From Bradyrhizobiaceae bacterium (GTDB lineage Bacteria; Pseudomonadota; Alphaproteobacteria; Rhizobiales; Xanthobacteraceae): DNA of 6,345 nucleotides. Location of the stretch: positions 1-6,345 of the forward strand of contig JAEULX010000116.1 in the NCBI GenBank assembly GCA_016793685.1, written 5' to 3'. The notes beneath the pieces were generated by a model. It was not told where the DNA came from. It searched no databases and saw only the letters and a program-made list of their open reading frames with translations. Both the position numbers and the translations under genes were made by a program. Shown here piece by piece: positions 5,961 to 6,345 of this stretch (its first letter is position 1; every line of letters begins with the position of its first letter).

Positions 5961-6345
5961 ATGTCACCGAATAAATTGACCAAGCTGGCCGCAGGCGCCG
6001 CGATCGCCGTCATGGCTGCCGGCACGGCCGGCGCCTATGAGCTGGTGATCCCGGCGCTCGATTTCCGCACCGGCCCTTATGCCCCGAATGGAATTCCTTT
6101 CGCCAACGGTTACGCCGACTATTTCACCATGCTCAACGAGCGCGACGGCGGCGTGTGCCTGAAGCCGGGCCAATGCGTGAAATTCAAGCTTGTCCAGTGC
6201 GAAACCGAGTACAATACGCAGAAGGGCGTCGAGTGCTACGAGAAGACCAAGGGCGAGGAGCCGTCCGGCGGTCTCGTCTATCAGCCGCTCTCCACCGGCA
6301 TCACGTATCAGATCATTCCGAAGGCCTCGGCCGATAAGATTCCGG
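5961..6345 (+). CDS. Periplasmic substrate-binding protein of the Liv-type transporter (partial, 5' end)
   Basis: The first 128 codons are present; the gene runs off the window. Residues 1-25 form a Sec signal peptide: KLTK basic region, alanine-rich core, and Ala-Gly-Ala cleavage site before Tyr26. The mature part opens with ELVIPALDFRTGPYAPNG, the ligand-loop start of Type-I periplasmic binding proteins (Peripla_BP_6), followed by NGYADYFTMLNERDGG and the family-typical ETEYNTQKGVECYEK (81-95). It would bind the substrate in the periplasm and deliver it to LivH/LivM. Four cysteines (66, 72, 80, 92) are visible; the first pair lies in a short CLKPGQC insertion. ATG 5961 is chosen for its GGAGG at 7-base spacing and the correctly placed signal peptide. 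Ligand unknown, but the operon ligase argues for an organic acid rather than leucine. Confidence 0.9.
   Translation, partial: MSPNKLTKLAAGAAIAVMAAGTAGAYELVIPALDFRTGPYAPNGIPFANGYADYFTMLNERDGGVCLKPGQCVKFKLVQCETEYNTQKGVECYEKTKGEEPSGGLVYQPLSTGITYQIIPKASADKIP

Noticed and set aside
5956..5979. Seven-codon upstream ORF (ATG 5956) overlapping the binding-protein start
   Set aside because: It is only 2 bases from the GGAGG site, whereas ATG 5961 has ideal spacing and is followed by a signal peptide.
1..6345. CRISPR array, insertion sequence, tRNA or phage elements
   Set aside because: No spaced direct repeats, transposase motifs, terminal inverted repeats or tRNA cloverleaf were seen. The window is an ordinary metabolic/transport operon.

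Overview
The window is a GC-rich (roughly two-thirds G+C by eye), densely coding stretch. It looks alphaproteobacterial, most likely from the Hyphomicrobiales (Rhizobiales: Bradyrhizobium/Rhodopseudomonas-like). That placement rests on base composition, codon use and gene arrangement only. All recognised genes lie on the + strand.

Layout. Positions 1-44 probably hold the last codons of an upstream gene. Positions 45-545 form a 500-base intergenic region. It contains two short perfect palindromes, one reasonable sigma70-type promoter (TTGCGA, 17 bp, TATAAA) and a possible 27-codon leader ORF whose TGA overlaps the next ATG. An operon follows: an acyl-CoA synthetase of the AMP-forming, long-chain type (546-2528); a LivG-type ABC ATPase with an unusual N-terminal extension of about 155 residues (2604-3827); the permeases LivH (3870-4799) and LivM (4809-5885); and the start of a periplasmic Type-I substrate-binding protein (5961 onward, cut by the window end). 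A LivF-type second ATPase would be expected downstream but is not in view.

How the genes work together (inference). The binding protein would capture a carboxylate in the periplasm. LivH/LivM with LivG and a presumed LivF would import it, and the synthetase would trap it as the CoA thioester. The system therefore looks like import plus activation of a fatty, dicarboxylic or aromatic acid rather than simple branched-chain amino acid uptake. The exact substrate cannot be read from the sequence.

Most unusual points: (1) the STAS/SpoIIAA-like domain candidate fused in front of LivG; (2) all five genes share one reading frame, with only single stop codons (TGA, TAG, TAG, TAG) between them and no other in-frame stop in any gap; (3) perfect GC-rich hairpins in each of the three longer intergenic gaps but not in the 9-base livH-livM gap; (4) the possible coupled leader peptide ahead of the ligase.
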